Of a stretch of DNA of 64,000 nucleotides, positions 1 to 11,812 are shown piece after piece. Position 1 is the stretch's first letter; each line of letters starts with the position of its first letter. A model generated the notes under the pieces. The model saw nothing but the letters and a program-made list of their open reading frames with translations. It did not search any database and was not told the DNA's origin. The translations under genes were made by a program, and so were the position numbers. Source of the stretch: Phytophthora sp. 'mugwort' (Eukaryota > Oomycota > Peronosporomycetes > Peronosporales > Peronosporaceae); contig JAUCEF010000011.1 of NCBI GenBank assembly GCA_033558025.1, positions 3,410,001 to 3,474,000 on the forward strand, read 5' to 3'.

Positions 1-3000
1 ACGTCACCCCGCAGGTTATCAGAGACTTTGTGAGATCTACCACTGGTCTCAAGCCTCCTCCTCCTAAGCGTATTCTACCTACCATTGTGTGGGACACCAT
101 ACCGTTGTCCATGATGACCCCGTGTCAGATCGGTCTCCAAGGTTTGTACTGTGAGCTGAAGGTAAGACGCACAGTCTCGTGTACCATCACTTGCTCTTAA
201 TGTGTCCAATGCTACCAGGCTAAAGCTAGTCCAGCACCAATGGTCATCATGGTCTTGTCAGCCGACGAAAAGTAGGTAATATATAGCCAAAATGAGAGCC
301 TTGTCAGTAGTTAGTCGACGCTAAGTATGTTAAATCTCCTCGTGTTGTCTACAGGCCTATCGAACTGGTACTTGCTACAAGCTCCAAGCTCCTTCTCAGC
401 AAAACGGAAACCCACAAGGATATCTACCGCAAAGTTTCACTTAGCAATGCCCTATGTGGACAACTCAAAAGACAAGGCTGCTGGACATTTTGTATGAGCC
501 CGAAGATGCCGTCGATATTACTGGTTCCAGGTTCTATCGTCAGTCGTCAAACCAAAAAGCTCTACGCTTGCTTTCGTATGTTTGACAGTGAGAAACCGAG
601 CTTGGATAGCGAAGGAGTCGAACATGACTGCGACAACAAGACGCCTCGGCCGAACGAAGAGACTAACGAGGCAATCCACACTGTACAAAATGTGGCTTTA
701 TCATTACCAGTTTCCTCGTTAATGACTCTCTTTACGAGTATTCCAGACCAAATCTCACTAGGTTTCAACAGCAAGAACAACACTTGCCACCGAATGGAAC
801 GGATGAGCTCACGTATCTTCACACTGGAGCGCAGATCGCAGCTTGGCGAGGCATTTGCGATTACATTAACAGCATCACTACTTCAAAGCACAAATGCTGC
901 GGGAGGACCGGGCGCTGCAGCTACAATGTCGAGTACTTTTGAGACAAAGTCGGTCTTTACTGTTAGCGATAGCTACTTGGCTGACCCGAAAGACGGTGAC
1001 GCGAGACACCTCGAAGCGCATACGTTCGTTTTCATCCTAAGAAATGCCGGAAGCACAGCATCAAAGAAAAATGGATTAAGGCAAGAAGAAGCTATGCTTC
1101 CTCAGCAGTGGTTCACGCCCTTAGATGCTGCTAATGAAACGAAAACCATCATATTCGAGTCTCCAGCAGAATCTCCATCTGCCGGGAACCCTGCCGGTCC
1201 CAGCGAAAATGATACGGCTGGCAGTAATCAGACTCAGCACATGGAGATCTACCAACTCTTTATCTTTACGCTTCATGGAGTATATATTGAAATCGTTTGC
1301 AACGCTGAGATACCGGGACTACAAAATGAAGCTTCGGACAAAGAAATTCAAGATGCAAAGGAAAGCGACGTCGATGATTCGAACGTGTTTTCTGTGGGCT
1401 CTGAGATGACGAGCGCTAGACTATTGCAGGAGCTCTTGCTGCTTCAGAAGACGCGGCAGCTCGAGAAAACATCGGAACTTCCACCCGATATGGTGATTGG
1501 GACGCAAATGAGCACAACTAAACCGGTCACAACTGCAGAAGCCCTTCGGAGCAAGGTACAAGCACCAATTATCTGGCGATGTTCCTGTTACATAAATGTT
1601 TTTTACCATGTTTTTAACAATTGGGTTTTTAGGTCCTTCGTTCACGTCAGGATGAACGTCATGCACGTTTCCAGATGCTGGAGGTAGCAATTCGAAACAA
1701 GCTTCGTGACAGTAAAGCTGCTAGAACGTTTGCTCCAATCATTTCTGAAGAACTTAATCACTCAGATGAGAATGTAGAGGACCCACCATCACCAACGCCA
1801 GAGCTTGAGAAGCGTGTGTATTTGCTAACAACATTTTTCCACGAGATGGCAGTGCACCAGCCGAGACGTGACGAGTTACATGGCGGTGCTGCCGAAATGG
1901 CTGAAGCATCGGCACAAGAGCAATTGCTTCAAAGGTTTGGCGATCTCTTCGATTGCGACGTGGAGTTACAAAACGCAGTCGACGAAGAGAAGTGGAGCAC
2001 CGACACGGCCAAAGGCGTCCGACGACGGGATTCGCTGTCTACAAATCTGCCCAAGTTTAAGCCAGTCACAGCGACTCGAGATCAAACTGAGGACGGAAAA
2101 TGTCCATGGACGTTCGAAGACTATGAAAATACTGCTCAGTACATAGAGCAGCTCATGCTCAACGTTGCGACCCATGAGACACAGCAGCGAGAGCGACAAG
2201 ACATCGTCGGCGACGAGCGGAAGCGAGAAGTCATGGCGCAGCTCATTGCATCATGGCAATACACACAACATCGCATAGATAAAGCAGCAATGCGAAAGCG
2301 AGTTGAGGAGATTGAGCAAAAGGGACGCAACGACTGGATGCGATCTCAACATGTTCAAAAATATGGCGCTGCTGTCTCGGCGAGACGAGGTGAAAAGCCT
2401 GAACGTCCAGGTTTCATCCTCCCCAAGCAGCGATTCCTCGTCCAGGAGCATTCTCTCCCTTCGAACACGATCTGGGAGATCCCTCGTTCTCCGAGTAACC
2501 AGATTGCCTTGTTGTCGTCGGGACCGATGGCAGCAGCAGGTCTCGTTAGTCCTACGAGACCTACGTCACTTCACGGCGAAATCAAATCCCCAGCGAAATT
2601 AAAGCCCCAGCGCCCATTGCAACGACCTGCAACAATGTCAGCAGTAGAACGTCCTAGTAACGTCACCGCCTTGCACGCTGCATCTATCGCACGTGCTCGT
2701 GTGCGTCGCATCCGCAGTGCCAACTCAACCACTCGAGACGAGTCAACTCCGAGCAGAATCCAAGCTCGACGGATTACGTTAGTGCTCTCCCCAACACACC
2801 TCGACCAAAAAGAAGTGCCATCGCGGCAAGAGGAACCAATTGTATCTGACCTTCCGGTGTCACCTTTAGCTATATCAACAGAAGGCCGTGTCGGTGCCAA
2901 GGAGGGCGACAACTCGATACTTAACAGCTCAAATGATTTCCCTCAAGTTACCGATGACCTCGCCCCAGTTGAAGTCGCTCCAGTATCATCCTCAGCACGG

Positions 3001-3586
3001 AACCCCCCAACAAAACTTGATAGCTCTGTGGTCGCCGATACGAAGGGTTTATCGATGGAGAGAAGGCCTGTGACAGTAGTAACTCGAAAAAGAAGATGGA
3101 AGAAGAAGAAACGTTCAAGAGATGTGCACTTTCGACGGAGAGTTCTCGCGTTGGTAGCTATTTCAGCACAATTGCAAGCAGTCGCTGATGAGGAATGGAA
3201 AGAGGCTCAAGGTGTCGGGAGCGTTGACCAGGTGAGTTGGATGCCGTGTCTCTCAACGAAAGTAGTACCAAATTACCCATAACCGTTAATATGTTCCATC
3301 CAATACACTCGTGGAAACTCGTAGAAGTATTTGCCACGCCACTTATTGTCACGTGCTGTTAAAAACAACAATAAATTGAGTTAAACAACTGATACTGATC
3401 GAGATCGAAAACGACTATTTACCAACAAGTCGCTCGTTTCAGGAGGTCACTCATCCTGCCAACAAAATAGCTAAGCTTGGCCACGTGTATCCATCCAATG
3501 CTGCAGCTTATCATCGACCAGTCGCCCTTCGTGTTGGCCAGCGTCTCGGTGAATTCAGTGCGAATTCACTTAACATACCTATTTGA
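1..3586 (+). CDS. 3' part of a multi-exon gene, unknown oomycete protein
   Basis: The start lies before the window. Five exons can be read: 3..161, 219..271, 355..1555, 1633..3231 and 3443..3586. All four introns are GT-AG (57, 83, 77 and 211 nt) and the reading frame stays open across every join to a TGA at 3584-3586. The protein (about 1050 residues visible) has no domain I recognise. The N-terminal part holds short beta-rich stretches. The middle (exon 4, roughly 2160-2400) is rich in E, R and Q and may be helical or coiled coil. The C-terminal third is Ser/Pro/Thr-rich and disordered, with a very basic cluster of R and K near 3090-3130 that could bind nucleic acid or act as a nuclear signal; that is inference. 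An alternative frame near 480-590 also reads sensibly, so the 5' part of exon 3 is the least certain. It lies upstream of the ABCG gene on the same strand. Confidence 0.72.
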
Positions 3587-3787
3587 ATACGTTCTCACAG
3601 GTTTTAAGTATTTTTCTTACAAAACCAAAGTGGTCAAGAGTCAGCAAAAGCATTCGGACCACCACTTTATAAAGTTTCGTTTTCCTCTTCCGTGCCACCG
3701 CCGCAAAGCTCACGCAACATCCATCCAAATGGCTCCTCGCTGCAGCGACGTCGCAGTCCTCCGACGTGGCGTCAATCAAGTCCTCGA

Positions 3788-3801
3788 GCTCATTATCTTC
3801 C
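3788..3801 (+). promoter_or_regulatory. Inr-like core promoter of the ABCG gene
   Basis: A GCTCATT motif followed by a pyrimidine-rich stretch sits 26 to 32 bases before the ATG at 3820. It fits the oomycete initiator consensus, which would give a 5' UTR of about 30 nt. No clear FPR (CAATTT-like) motif follows it. Confidence 0.5.
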
Positions 3802-3819
3802 CTGTTCCTCTAGCTCATC

Positions 3820-5886
3820 ATGGCGACCGCCCCAGCTCCAATAGCAACGCTGCGATGGCGAGCGGTGCAGGGCAAAGACGCTCCTGATCCCTTGGCCTTC
3901 GGCACTGCGGACGAAGAGGAAGAAATCCGCAAGAAAGTGGATCGTGAGAACATCAAGGGCGACGAGAGCTGCACCTTATTACTGCCCGAAGCTCCACAGC
4001 TCACGCTGGAATGGCGGGACTTGGCGCTTCGAGTGCCCGTTGCCAATGAGCCAGGCGCGTCGAACAAGGTCATTCTGCACGATGCCAATGGCATCGCCAA
4101 GCCTGGAGAGCTACTGGCCATCATGGGTCCGTCCGGAGCCGGCAAGAGCTCTCTACTCGACTGTTTGTCGGGGAGAAATGGCAATGCGGAGGGGACTATT
4201 CTGATTAATACGGTGAGTGGATGGACCCCCACGTTGAGGAAGATGGTGGCATATGCTATGCAAGACGAATTGTTCCACTCGACGTTGACAGTTAAAGAGC
4301 ACTTGGCATTCCAGGCGAGACTGAGACTTGGACGACAAGTCAGCAAGAAGCAGTGTCTCGATCGAGCCAATGCCGTGATTGAGGAGCTCGGATTGACGGC
4401 GTGCAAGGACACGCTGATTGGTGGGTGGATGCTGCGTGGCATCTCGGGAGGAGAGAAGAAGAGGTTAGCTTTTGCGTCCGAGATCCTGACCAACCCGGCT
4501 GTACTGTTTGTGGATGAACCGACGTCGGGGCTGGACAGTTGTATGGCGCGTGCGGTGGTGGAGCAGCTGAAGCAACTCGCAGCGAAGCGCACGGTAGTAA
4601 CTGCGATCCATCAGCCGTCGTCGGAGGTGTATGCGCTCTTTGATCGACTCTATTTGCTCGCGGACGGCGCTACAGTATTTGAAGGACCTGCATGTGCAGC
4701 AATCACGCATTTCGCTTCGCTGGGACTTCCATGCCCGCAGTTTATGAACCCTGCAGATCATTTCATGGAGCAGCTTGTGGTGCTCGAGCGAGCGACGGAT
4801 AACGAAGGCTTGGCACGTGTACAGCGACTTAAAGATGCGTGGACTGAGCAACAACAGACACGTCGAGCTCAGCTACCGCATACTGACAAGATGAAAACAG
4901 GTAATCCAGGTACCTGGACGACCACAGCGACGTCTGCAGCAAGAGATTTCGTTGATGTTGTCGTCTACGAAGTGGAAGAACGTGAAGAGGACGAGCTGGA
5001 TGGCCTCGAGTACGACTATGAGAATGCGCGCCTGCCGCTATGGGGCCAAGTAAAAGTTCTAGCGCATCGAAATGCGCTGCGTCTGGTACGTGACCCCATG
5101 GCCTTTCGACTGCAGGTGCTTCAGACGCTCGTCTTTGCGTTCCTGCTCGGACTTATTTACTTCCAGCTCCAAGTAGACCAGAAGGGGATACGCAACTTTT
5201 CCGGTGCCTTTTTTTATATCGTGACGGACCAAGTGTATTCTGCATCGATGCCTGCCATCATCTCTGTCCCCGTGGAGCTTCCCATTGTGTATCGTGAGCT
5301 AGACGTGGGTCTGTACCGCATCGGAGCCTGGTTCCTGGCCAAGAACCTGTGCGAGTTGCCGTCGCAGCTCGCGTTGCCCACACTGAATCTCATCCCGATC
5401 TACGTGCTGATGTTCGGGTTCTTTGGGAGTCCTGGCTTCTTGGTGTTCCTGCAAATGTTGATCCTGCTCATAGCACTGAACAGCTCGTGCGTGGCCTTCG
5501 GCTATGCTGTGTCCTGTATCTGCCGTCGAGTGGATATCGCCCCCATCGTTGGAAATATTGTCATCATGCCGCTGCTGCTACTCGGTGGCATGTTTGTGGA
5601 CCCTGACCGAGTGCCTGCCATGTTCCGCTGGCTCGAACTCGTGACGCCCTTTAAGTATGGCTACTTCGGCTTCATGCGCACGTTCTGGCGCAATGCAGCG
5701 AACATCCCGTGCGATCTGCAAAACAGAGCAGCGGAATGCACCCCCATGACAGGACACAGTGTGCTCGAGGGCTACAACATTCCGGACCAATCTGTCTTGG
5801 GTGACGTGTGGAGTCTCCTAGCGCTCAGTCTGTTCTTCCGCCTCCTCGGCTTCATAGCGCTGCACCTCAGCGTCCGTCGACAATAG
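3820..5886 (+). CDS. ABCG (White/WBC-type) half-transporter
   Basis: This is an intact, intronless 688-residue ABC half-transporter with nucleotide-binding domain first and membrane domain second, the reverse order that defines ABCG. Walker A GPSGAGKS is at residues 103-110, the signature SGGEKKR near 209-215, and Walker B VLFVDEP near 228-234, followed by TSGLD and an H-loop region (TAIHQPSSE). The ABC2-type membrane domain covers roughly residues 400-688, with about six hydrophobic segments and a Cys-containing loop before the last one. The protein would work as a dimer in the plasma or an internal membrane and export lipophilic compounds or sterols; the substrate cannot be read from the sequence. 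The start fits the Inr upstream, and an AATAAA lies 12 bases after the stop. It converges with the RidA gene (90 bp gap). Half-transporters of this size are common in Phytophthora, which also has many full-size PDR types. Confidence 0.93.
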   Translation: MATAPAPIATLRWRAVQGKDAPDPLAFGTADEEEEIRKKVDRENIKGDESCTLLLPEAPQLTLEWRDLALRVPVANEPGASNKVILHDANGIAKPGELLAIMGPSGAGKSSLLDCLSGRNGNAEGTILINTVSGWTPTLRKMVAYAMQDELFHSTLTVKEHLAFQARLRLGRQVSKKQCLDRANAVIEELGLTACKDTLIGGWMLRGISGGEKKRLAFASEILTNPAVLFVDEPTSGLDSCMARAVVEQLKQLAAKRTVVTAIHQPSSEVYALFDRLYLLADGATVFEGPACAAITHFASLGLPCPQFMNPADHFMEQLVVLERATDNEGLARVQRLKDAWTEQQQTRRAQLPHTDKMKTGNPGTWTTTATSAARDFVDVVVYEVEEREEDELDGLEYDYENARLPLWGQVKVLAHRNALRLVRDPMAFRLQVLQTLVFAFLLGLIYFQLQVDQKGIRNFSGAFFYIVTDQVYSASMPAIISVPVELPIVYRELDVGLYRIGAWFLAKNLCELPSQLALPTLNLIPIYVLMFGFFGSPGFLVFLQMLILLIALNSSCVAFGYAVSCICRRVDIAPIVGNIVIMPLLLLGGMFVDPDRVPAMFRWLELVTPFKYGYFGFMRTFWRNAANIPCDLQNRAAECTPMTGHSVLEGYNIPDQSVLGDVWSLLALSLFFRLLGFIALHLSVRRQ

Positions 5887-5976
5887 AAATTAGGGTCAAT
5901 AAATTACCAGTAAGTAAACTCTGGATCAATTGATTTTACGCTGCTGCCTCTGCATTATTCACGCATAAAGGGGAAA

Positions 5977-6627
5977 CTACACAGTAGCATACGAGAGCGA
6001 GGGCGCACCAGCCTCAACCTCTACGACGGCCTCGATCTCCACCGCCACGTTGAGCGGCAGCGCGTTCGTGCCCACAGCCGAACGCGCGTGCTTGCCCTTG
6101 TCTCCAAAGATGGCGGCCACCGTGTCCGACGCGCCGTTAATCACACCCGGCTGGGCCGTAAATGTGTCCACGCAGTTGACAAAGCCCGTGAGCTTCACCA
6201 CGCGCTTAATATAATCCAGTTCACCCAATTCCTCTACGCAGCAGTCAGCAAGTCACCAAAGTCAGTCACGGTCTCGAATTCCCCAACAGAATTTCGACTA
6301 ACTGATTCCGTACTCTTGAGCGTAGCCAGCAGAGCCAAAGCGACGCGCCGGGCTGCAGCGTAGCCTTCTTCGGTGGTCAAGTCCTTGCCCACTTTGCCAG
6401 TGATGAGCTCGCCCGCAGCCGTCACGGGCAGATGACCAGCTACCACATTGACACAATGAACGTGAATGACGTACTATCACAACGGAGACTTCGGTATGGA
6501 AAGTAGTAGGCTTTGCACCGGTGTAAAGGTAGTTCCCCGTGCGCACAACGTTCACGTAGTTGCCCTTGGGAGCGCCCGCATCGGGCAGCTCGTAGCCGAG
6601 CTCAGCCAAACGGTCCTCGATCCCCAT
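5977..6627 (-). CDS. RidA/YjgF/YER057c family protein
   Basis: Three exons join in frame on the minus strand: 6627..6519, 6439..6314 and 6233..5977, giving 163 residues. Both introns are GT-AG, 79 and 80 nt. The product matches the long RidA-like subfamily: N-terminal MGIEDRLAELGYELP, then TGKVGKDLTTEEGY, a TLK-ELGELDYIKRVVKL segment, and a C-terminal ARSAVG...LPLNVAVEIEAVVEV. Members form trimers, and the RidA class hydrolyses reactive enamine/imine intermediates from pyridoxal-phosphate enzymes; the exact substrate of this subfamily is not known. Without splicing it would look broken, because both introns carry stops. It converges on the ABCG gene. Oddly, its ATG is followed upstream within about 50 bases by Tc1-type terminal sequence, so the usual promoter position is occupied by a transposon. 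Whether it is still expressed is open. Confidence 0.85.
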
Positions 6628-6632
6628 TCAAG

Positions 6633-6647
6633 CTTTTGTACCTACTG
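6633..6647 (+). repeat. Solo Tc1-type right-terminus-like sequence
   Basis: CTTTTGTACCTACTG followed by TA matches the right end of the neighbouring Tc1 element (CTTCTGTACCCACTG then TA) at 13 of 15 positions. It lies 6 to 20 bases upstream of the RidA start codon. It may be the remnant of a second insertion or a shared end of nested elements. Confidence 0.45.
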
Positions 6648-6678
6648 TACAGTATCTGATAAGTAGGTGGCATTTGTA

Positions 6679-8917
6679 CAGTGAGTACAGAAAGTCTACG
6701 TCCAAGTACAGACAACGATCGGTAAATCCCCCGGACAGCAAAATACGCCACGAGTCCTAAGTCTGTATCAAGAAAAAATCAGATCGTTGTAGGCCAATCA
6801 AAATTATGGAATGTTTGCGTATTTTCATGTAAAATGGCTGTTTGCCTTAGAGCCGAATGTAACCACGCACTTTCAAAAGCGTAAGATGCCCCACGGAGCA
6901 GCCCTAGCTTTAGTTTGAAATAAGTACGTGGATAAGATGGACAATTACTTAAAAATAAGAACCCTATTGTTGAAGTTTAACCCCAATATATTGGGCTAAG
7001 AACAGAAATCAATTCTATTACTATTATTTAAGTTTCCATAAGTGCTGTCCTGGGCCAAATGCGTACTGAAATCCGCCCACAAGTGTCTCTTTGTCCTTGT
7101 TACATAACTTATGGGGTAGAATATCCATTTATTGCTTTGTTTTTGCACATTAGGTCTGATATGTGCATTACCGTTTTCTTGGGATCTGTCAAATCGGTTT
7201 TATGAGCCATTAAATTTTAGTTTTAACCAATCAGATGTCTTTATTCCGATGTGGCGTATTTGCTATCGTTTTCAAATCTGGTCCTTAACTATGGCGGATG
7301 GAGTTCATCAGGTGGCGTATTTGCCGGTCGTTGTCTGTAGCCGCTCAAAAGAAAAGAGCAAAAATCTCGGTGTGCGCAAATCATCCAATGAAAAGCTTCG
7401 GTGTGCTGGAAAGCTCTCCTTTTGACAAATCAAATGATGCCTTCACATTCGCGAAATATGGAATAGTTCAGCCGGTAGTGACCCAAATACTTCGCATCCC
7501 CCAAATGATGACCCAAAAAGTCAACGTCCCGCGCCATTCATTGCAGTTATTGACATAGGCAAGGCGGTAAGCAATGCTAGCGCGCGCACCTCATACATAC
7601 AGATCTAACCATCGTCTATGCTGATTCGGGCGGAGCATTCACATCAACTGCGCGATCTGTGTGTCGCGAAACGTCGGGAAGGGCTTACCTTCCAAGCATT
7701 GCCGACCAGCTCAAAATTCACGTCTCTAATATGAAGACCATCGTCGCCAACGCAAAGCGCAACGGCCACATGCATTCCCTACCACGATCTGGTCGCCCTC
7801 AAGACTGGTGTCCGCGACGATCTCAATGGTCTCACCATTTCGAAGCAGACCGTGCGTAATCACATTAACGAGGAGGGTTTAACGACCGGGCAGCTCGTAA
7901 GAAGCCATATCTGAGCAAGGAAAACATCAAGGCCCGCTTGGCCTATGCAGAAGCGATGTTGAAGTATACGGACGACGACTGGAAGAAAGTCATCTTCAAT
8001 GACGAGTCGTCTGTGTGGTTGATGGGAGCTGCTGGGCGCGGGTATGTCTGGCGCAAACCTGGTGAAGAGTTTAAGAACGAGTGCTTGATTCCTACCTTAA
8101 AGCCTGGGATGCAGACGCTGATGGTATGGGGGTGCATCGCCTTCCAAGGGGTCGGAACACTTCGTTTGTATGAGGGAAGTGTTACTGGTGCATACTACAA
8201 TACGATTCTGGAGAAAAATCTAGATCCAACTGTTGCTGTCCTCACGTTGAAGACTACAACAAGTTCGTACAGGATGGCGCACCTGGCCATTGCTCACGCC
8301 TCGTCAAAAACTACCTCATCGAGAAGAAGATTGAACTTCTGGAGCATCCTGCTCAAAGCCCAGATCTCAATTTTATTTAGAATCTCTGGGCTCATGTGAA
8401 GCAAGGGCTCCATCGATCACCTGCGTCGAGCATCGGCGATCTAAAAGAGAAGACCGAAGACATTTTTTTCTTCGATCTTCTCTTTGGTACGATATTGAGC
8501 CTGACAGAGTTCAGAAGTTGTATCATTCGATGCCAAAACGGTTGCTGCAAGTCCAGAAAAATCGCGTTGGTCAGACGAAGTACTAGCATTTCTAATGTAC
8601 CAACAAACGGTAATGACAGACCGCAAGACTCCCCCCATCAGTGTAGAAGTATTTCAATGAAGGATTTCAAGCTTTCCTGTGTGGTTTCCGTTTTGGACGT
8701 TGACATTTTTTCCAATCGTTCGCAGTGCAAGATTTTTAGACGGTCATATATATATATGTTTTACTTCTTTCTCAATCGCGCCGAGCTTTACCACACTTGA
8801 AAGCTCTCATTAAACGTTTTGATTTAGTTCCGCTTGCGTGGCATTAGCTGATAGCAAGAAGTTTTGTGTGATAAAACATTTCCATGATGGCCTTGGACGT
8901 GACTTCTGTACCCACTG
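6679..8917 (+). mobile_element. Tc1/mariner-type DNA transposon with terminal inverted repeats
   Basis: The left end reads CAGTGAGTACAGAAAGTC and continues TACGTCCAAG. The right end, read on the minus strand, is CAGTGGGTACAGAAGTCA and continues CGTCCAAGG. These are about 27-base terminal inverted repeats with a few differences. Both ends abut TA dinucleotides (6677-6678 and 8918-8919), the target duplication of this superfamily. The element is 2239 bp, long for Tc1, because about 900 bp of non-coding AT-rich sequence precede the transposase. Confidence 0.78.
7620..8590 (+). pseudogene. Tc1-type transposase, inactivated
   Basis: The N-terminal helix-turn-helix region is visible in fragments (a PRSGRP motif near 7780). 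The catalytic domain follows from about 7938: an ND at KKVIFNDESS (first Asp), MVWGCIAFQG, then after a frameshift QDGAPGH (second Asp) and HPAQSPDLNFI. The codon where the conserved Glu of the IENLWAHVK block should stand is TAG, so the third catalytic acid is replaced by a stop. At least two further frameshifts (about 7850 and 8230) break the frame. It cannot make active transposase. Confidence 0.85.
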
Positions 8918-8919
8918 TA

Positions 8920-9384
8920 CAGTAAGCTTATCCTGCTTTATGTAAACGATGCGTCTTTAATCAGATATAGCAATACATGACGTTATAAGGCGGTTAATGC
9001 GATAAGAAATAAGGCACGCGTTGCTGCGCCCAACTGCGAAATATGTGACGAGGCACCTGCGCCCATCTACCCCCCATCTACGCCCAAGTGAGCCCATGAA
9101 TCCCAGGCGGCTCCCAAATGAGCTACAACTCAGAAAGCCAGTTGGAAGCCAGTTCGCGATTTTATACATATAGTCGGATATCAAATACGTCCTGAGTGGA
9201 CTCAATGACCTGATCATTCAAGACGTTGGTGTTTAAGTGCAAGAGTGCCATTGTTTCGTCCGTCCTCTAAGTACAAGTGCCTTCATACATCGCAAGCATT
9301 GATTATTTGCTTGCCGGGTTGTGGAGATGAACGTACTAATCATGATCATGTATTTTTGTGTTTATTTGTGTTTAGAAAGCTAGC
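8920..9384. other. Intergenic spacer, no gene seen
   Basis: Low-coding sequence between the Tc1 element and the 3' end of the first MULE. It contains repeated GCCCA(T/A)CT-like words near 9030-9110 that resemble the GTTGGGC words scattered in the MULE copies. It is probably the outer flank of that element. Confidence 0.4.
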
Positions 9385-9915
9385 TCAATCTTGCGTGCAC
9401 ATACAAAGGTAGCGGTATCGCAAGCGCTGTAATGTTTTATTTTCCACATACCCAAGTGGCTCGGCACCACAAAATATCTCGAAAGCCAGCAAGATATACA
9501 CGCCGCAGTTGTAATTATCCACCTGCACTCCTAGGCCAGACTCGTAGATTTGCAGGCGCGGGCTTGGTCGTACATATGGCGTCAGCAGAGTTACCAGTTT
9601 CTGTGCCACAGCGCGAACGCTGACCGGGTACGATGAATCGTAGACGAACACGTTTCCTTTGGCGAGGTCCATCATCAACAGAGCACCAATGATTCCCGTG
9701 CAGTTAACGGGAATGAGCACCATCTGCTTTGACAGCCCCGACATTGCTACCTGTATATCGCTCTGGTTTGCTGGGATATGTCCATCCACAACAACCCCGA
9801 GAGTTGAAAATAGAGTTAAAAATATTACGATGTTGGGATCACTGCCATACTTCCTTGTCAATACCATATGCATTATCTCGTCGGTAAGGCACTCTTTCGC
9901 AATAAGATCTAGCAC
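9385..9915 (-). pseudogene. Ulp1/C48-like protease domain of MULE copy 1
   Basis: A 176-residue reading frame contains the Ulp1 hallmarks VNC...VFVYDSS and the Cys box DNYNCGVYILL. The His-Trp of the catalytic site (HWC) is present only in the neighbouring frame near 9690, so a small indel has removed it from the main frame. In the family the triad His-Asp-Cys cleaves SUMO-like peptides. Here it is part of a transposon protein and is predicted inactive. Confidence 0.7.
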
Positions 9916-11584
9916 TTGAGCCTGTACACAGCATATTATAGCTTGTTAAGATCTCAAATAGGAAAGAAAGCAAAGTTGACCGTACCCTGTTGGACAACAG
10001 TGGGATATATTTCAGTAGAGAAGATAGTTCTCGGTTACATTCAACAACAAAAAACTGGTGTTCGTGATATGCGCGAAGTGCAGTTGTTCCATCCAGTCCA
10101 ACGCTCGCTCAACCTTTTTAAATTTGGATGCTGTGTGCCATTTTTTCAAGAGCGCCAAGGTGGCGTTGACGAAGACTCCGACACCAACAATTTCAACTTT
10201 AATGTCTAATTCGCGGACGCCACGATGTTTTCTTTGGTATGCGGTCACCTTCGCCATGCATTTCGTTATCAGGTCCATGGGGAATATTCTGACGATATCT
10301 TCTGGCCTGAGCAGAGGTTTTGTCGCTGGCAGTTTCGAGATCTCGTGAGCAATAGGGGGCTTTGGCTTGGTTATAAGCGCCAACAGCTTGAACTGGGTCA
10401 ACTTCTCGCGTGACGAGGTAAACGACGGATTGCTGTCCAGCAGTTAGTACAGCGAAAGAAGGTTGAGATTATTCTCATGCATGCCCAGATCTTCTTGGTC
10501 ATCGTGATGACTCGGTTTCGCTTTGCCTTCACAGCTTTCGTTTTTTGCTTGGGTCGCCCTTTCGATTTCGGTGGACTTTCAATCTCAAAGTCGTCGTTGA
10601 CGTTGAAGAGGCCAATTGATCTTGCTTGTGATTCATTGTGCTCCGTAGCAGGGCATGTCGATGCCATTCCAGTGCGCAATTGCCCTAACTCCGTGGCCAA
10701 CTGGGTATTCTCGCCAAACTGTATTACCCGCGAGGTTGCGCTGCCCAACTGGGCTGACTCTGAACCCAACTGATCTCCCACTTAGGTTTCAGATCCCAAG
10801 TGGGTTTCGTCGCACAACTGGGTGGTTTATTCCGAGCTCGAAGACGGACGAACTTCGCATGTAGTATCAGGTACCTGCGGAGGAGCGTCGATTGCATTCA
10901 GTACATTTTCCAATTCGACGCTGCATGTACTCTCCACCCCAACCATGTCTTCAACTTCCTCGTGGTCATGCAATGTGGATGCTCGTGGAATCGCCTCGTA
11001 TCCACCGTGCTTGAACAAAGTGGCCACACCTCGTGTACTCTTTCATCCCCAGACTACTCAAGTGCTCACTGATAGTCGATGCCACTAGATTGGCCTCTCG
11101 AAATTTCCGATTGGAATCCCACGTCGTAGCCACGTCCGGGATAATCCTCGGGAAAGCAAATGAATCTCCAGAAATTTCTTGTAGATCATTGATCGTACGC
11201 AGAGATGCCAACAACCACCTCGGATTTATCAGTTGGATGGGGATAATGTTTTCACAATTGAGGGCCTTCCGAAGAAAAAAGACATACCGGCAGGGTAACA
11301 GCCGTGAGCTCATGAAAAGACATGAGCATGACCAGTCACGTTTAGTGGCCGATTACTCATGCCGCGGCTCGTCAAGTGCATCGTCCTCATCAGAATCGTG
11401 TTGTATCAACATCACATCGGGAACCGGCTCGTAGTACTTGTACTTAGCCCTCTAGTCGCCAAGATGTATTGCTCGTAAACGAACTCACACGCATGCTCAC
11501 TGGCCAAATTCGAAAGCAACTGCATTTCGTGATCATACTTGGGGTTGTGGACGACGCTGGAGATCTCGGCGAAGCCTTTGTCGA

Positions 11585-11812
11585 TCAGTACACACTGGAT
11601 ACGACGCCATGCCGGGTTGCTCCTCTTGAACTCTTCAAGGCCGTCAGCAAAGTACTACGACGCTCGTTCTGCACAACTGCAAGCTGGACAAACAGTCCCT
11701 TTCCAAAGATTTCGTGAGTCAAAATCGAGAAAACTTTGTACTTTGAAATATTGGTTCCGTGAGTAGCATCAATCATCAAGACTTCGCGAAGTCGTTCAAA
11801 ACATGTACGCAT
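11585..11812 (-). pseudogene. MULE transposase RNase H-like core, copy 1
   Basis: Contains MIDATHGTNISKYKVFSILT and FGKGLFVQLAVVQNE, the conserved block around the first catalytic Asp of MULE transposases (ZSWIM1/3-type RNase H-like fold). The same block at 14510-14640 in copy 2 is clearly homologous. Confidence 0.75.

Noticed and set aside
3810..4592. 260-codon open frame on the minus strand
   Set aside because: It lies wholly antisense to the conserved ABCG nucleotide-binding domain and shows no domain of its own; long antisense frames are common opposite GC-biased coding sequence.
6228..6627. RidA gene as a pseudogene
   Set aside because: The stops fall inside two GT-AG introns of 79 and 80 nt; spliced exons give a complete in-frame protein.
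9385..9915. Host SUMO protease gene
   Set aside because: It is flanked by MULE transposase parts on the same strand and repeated in other MULE copies, so it is a transposon domain.
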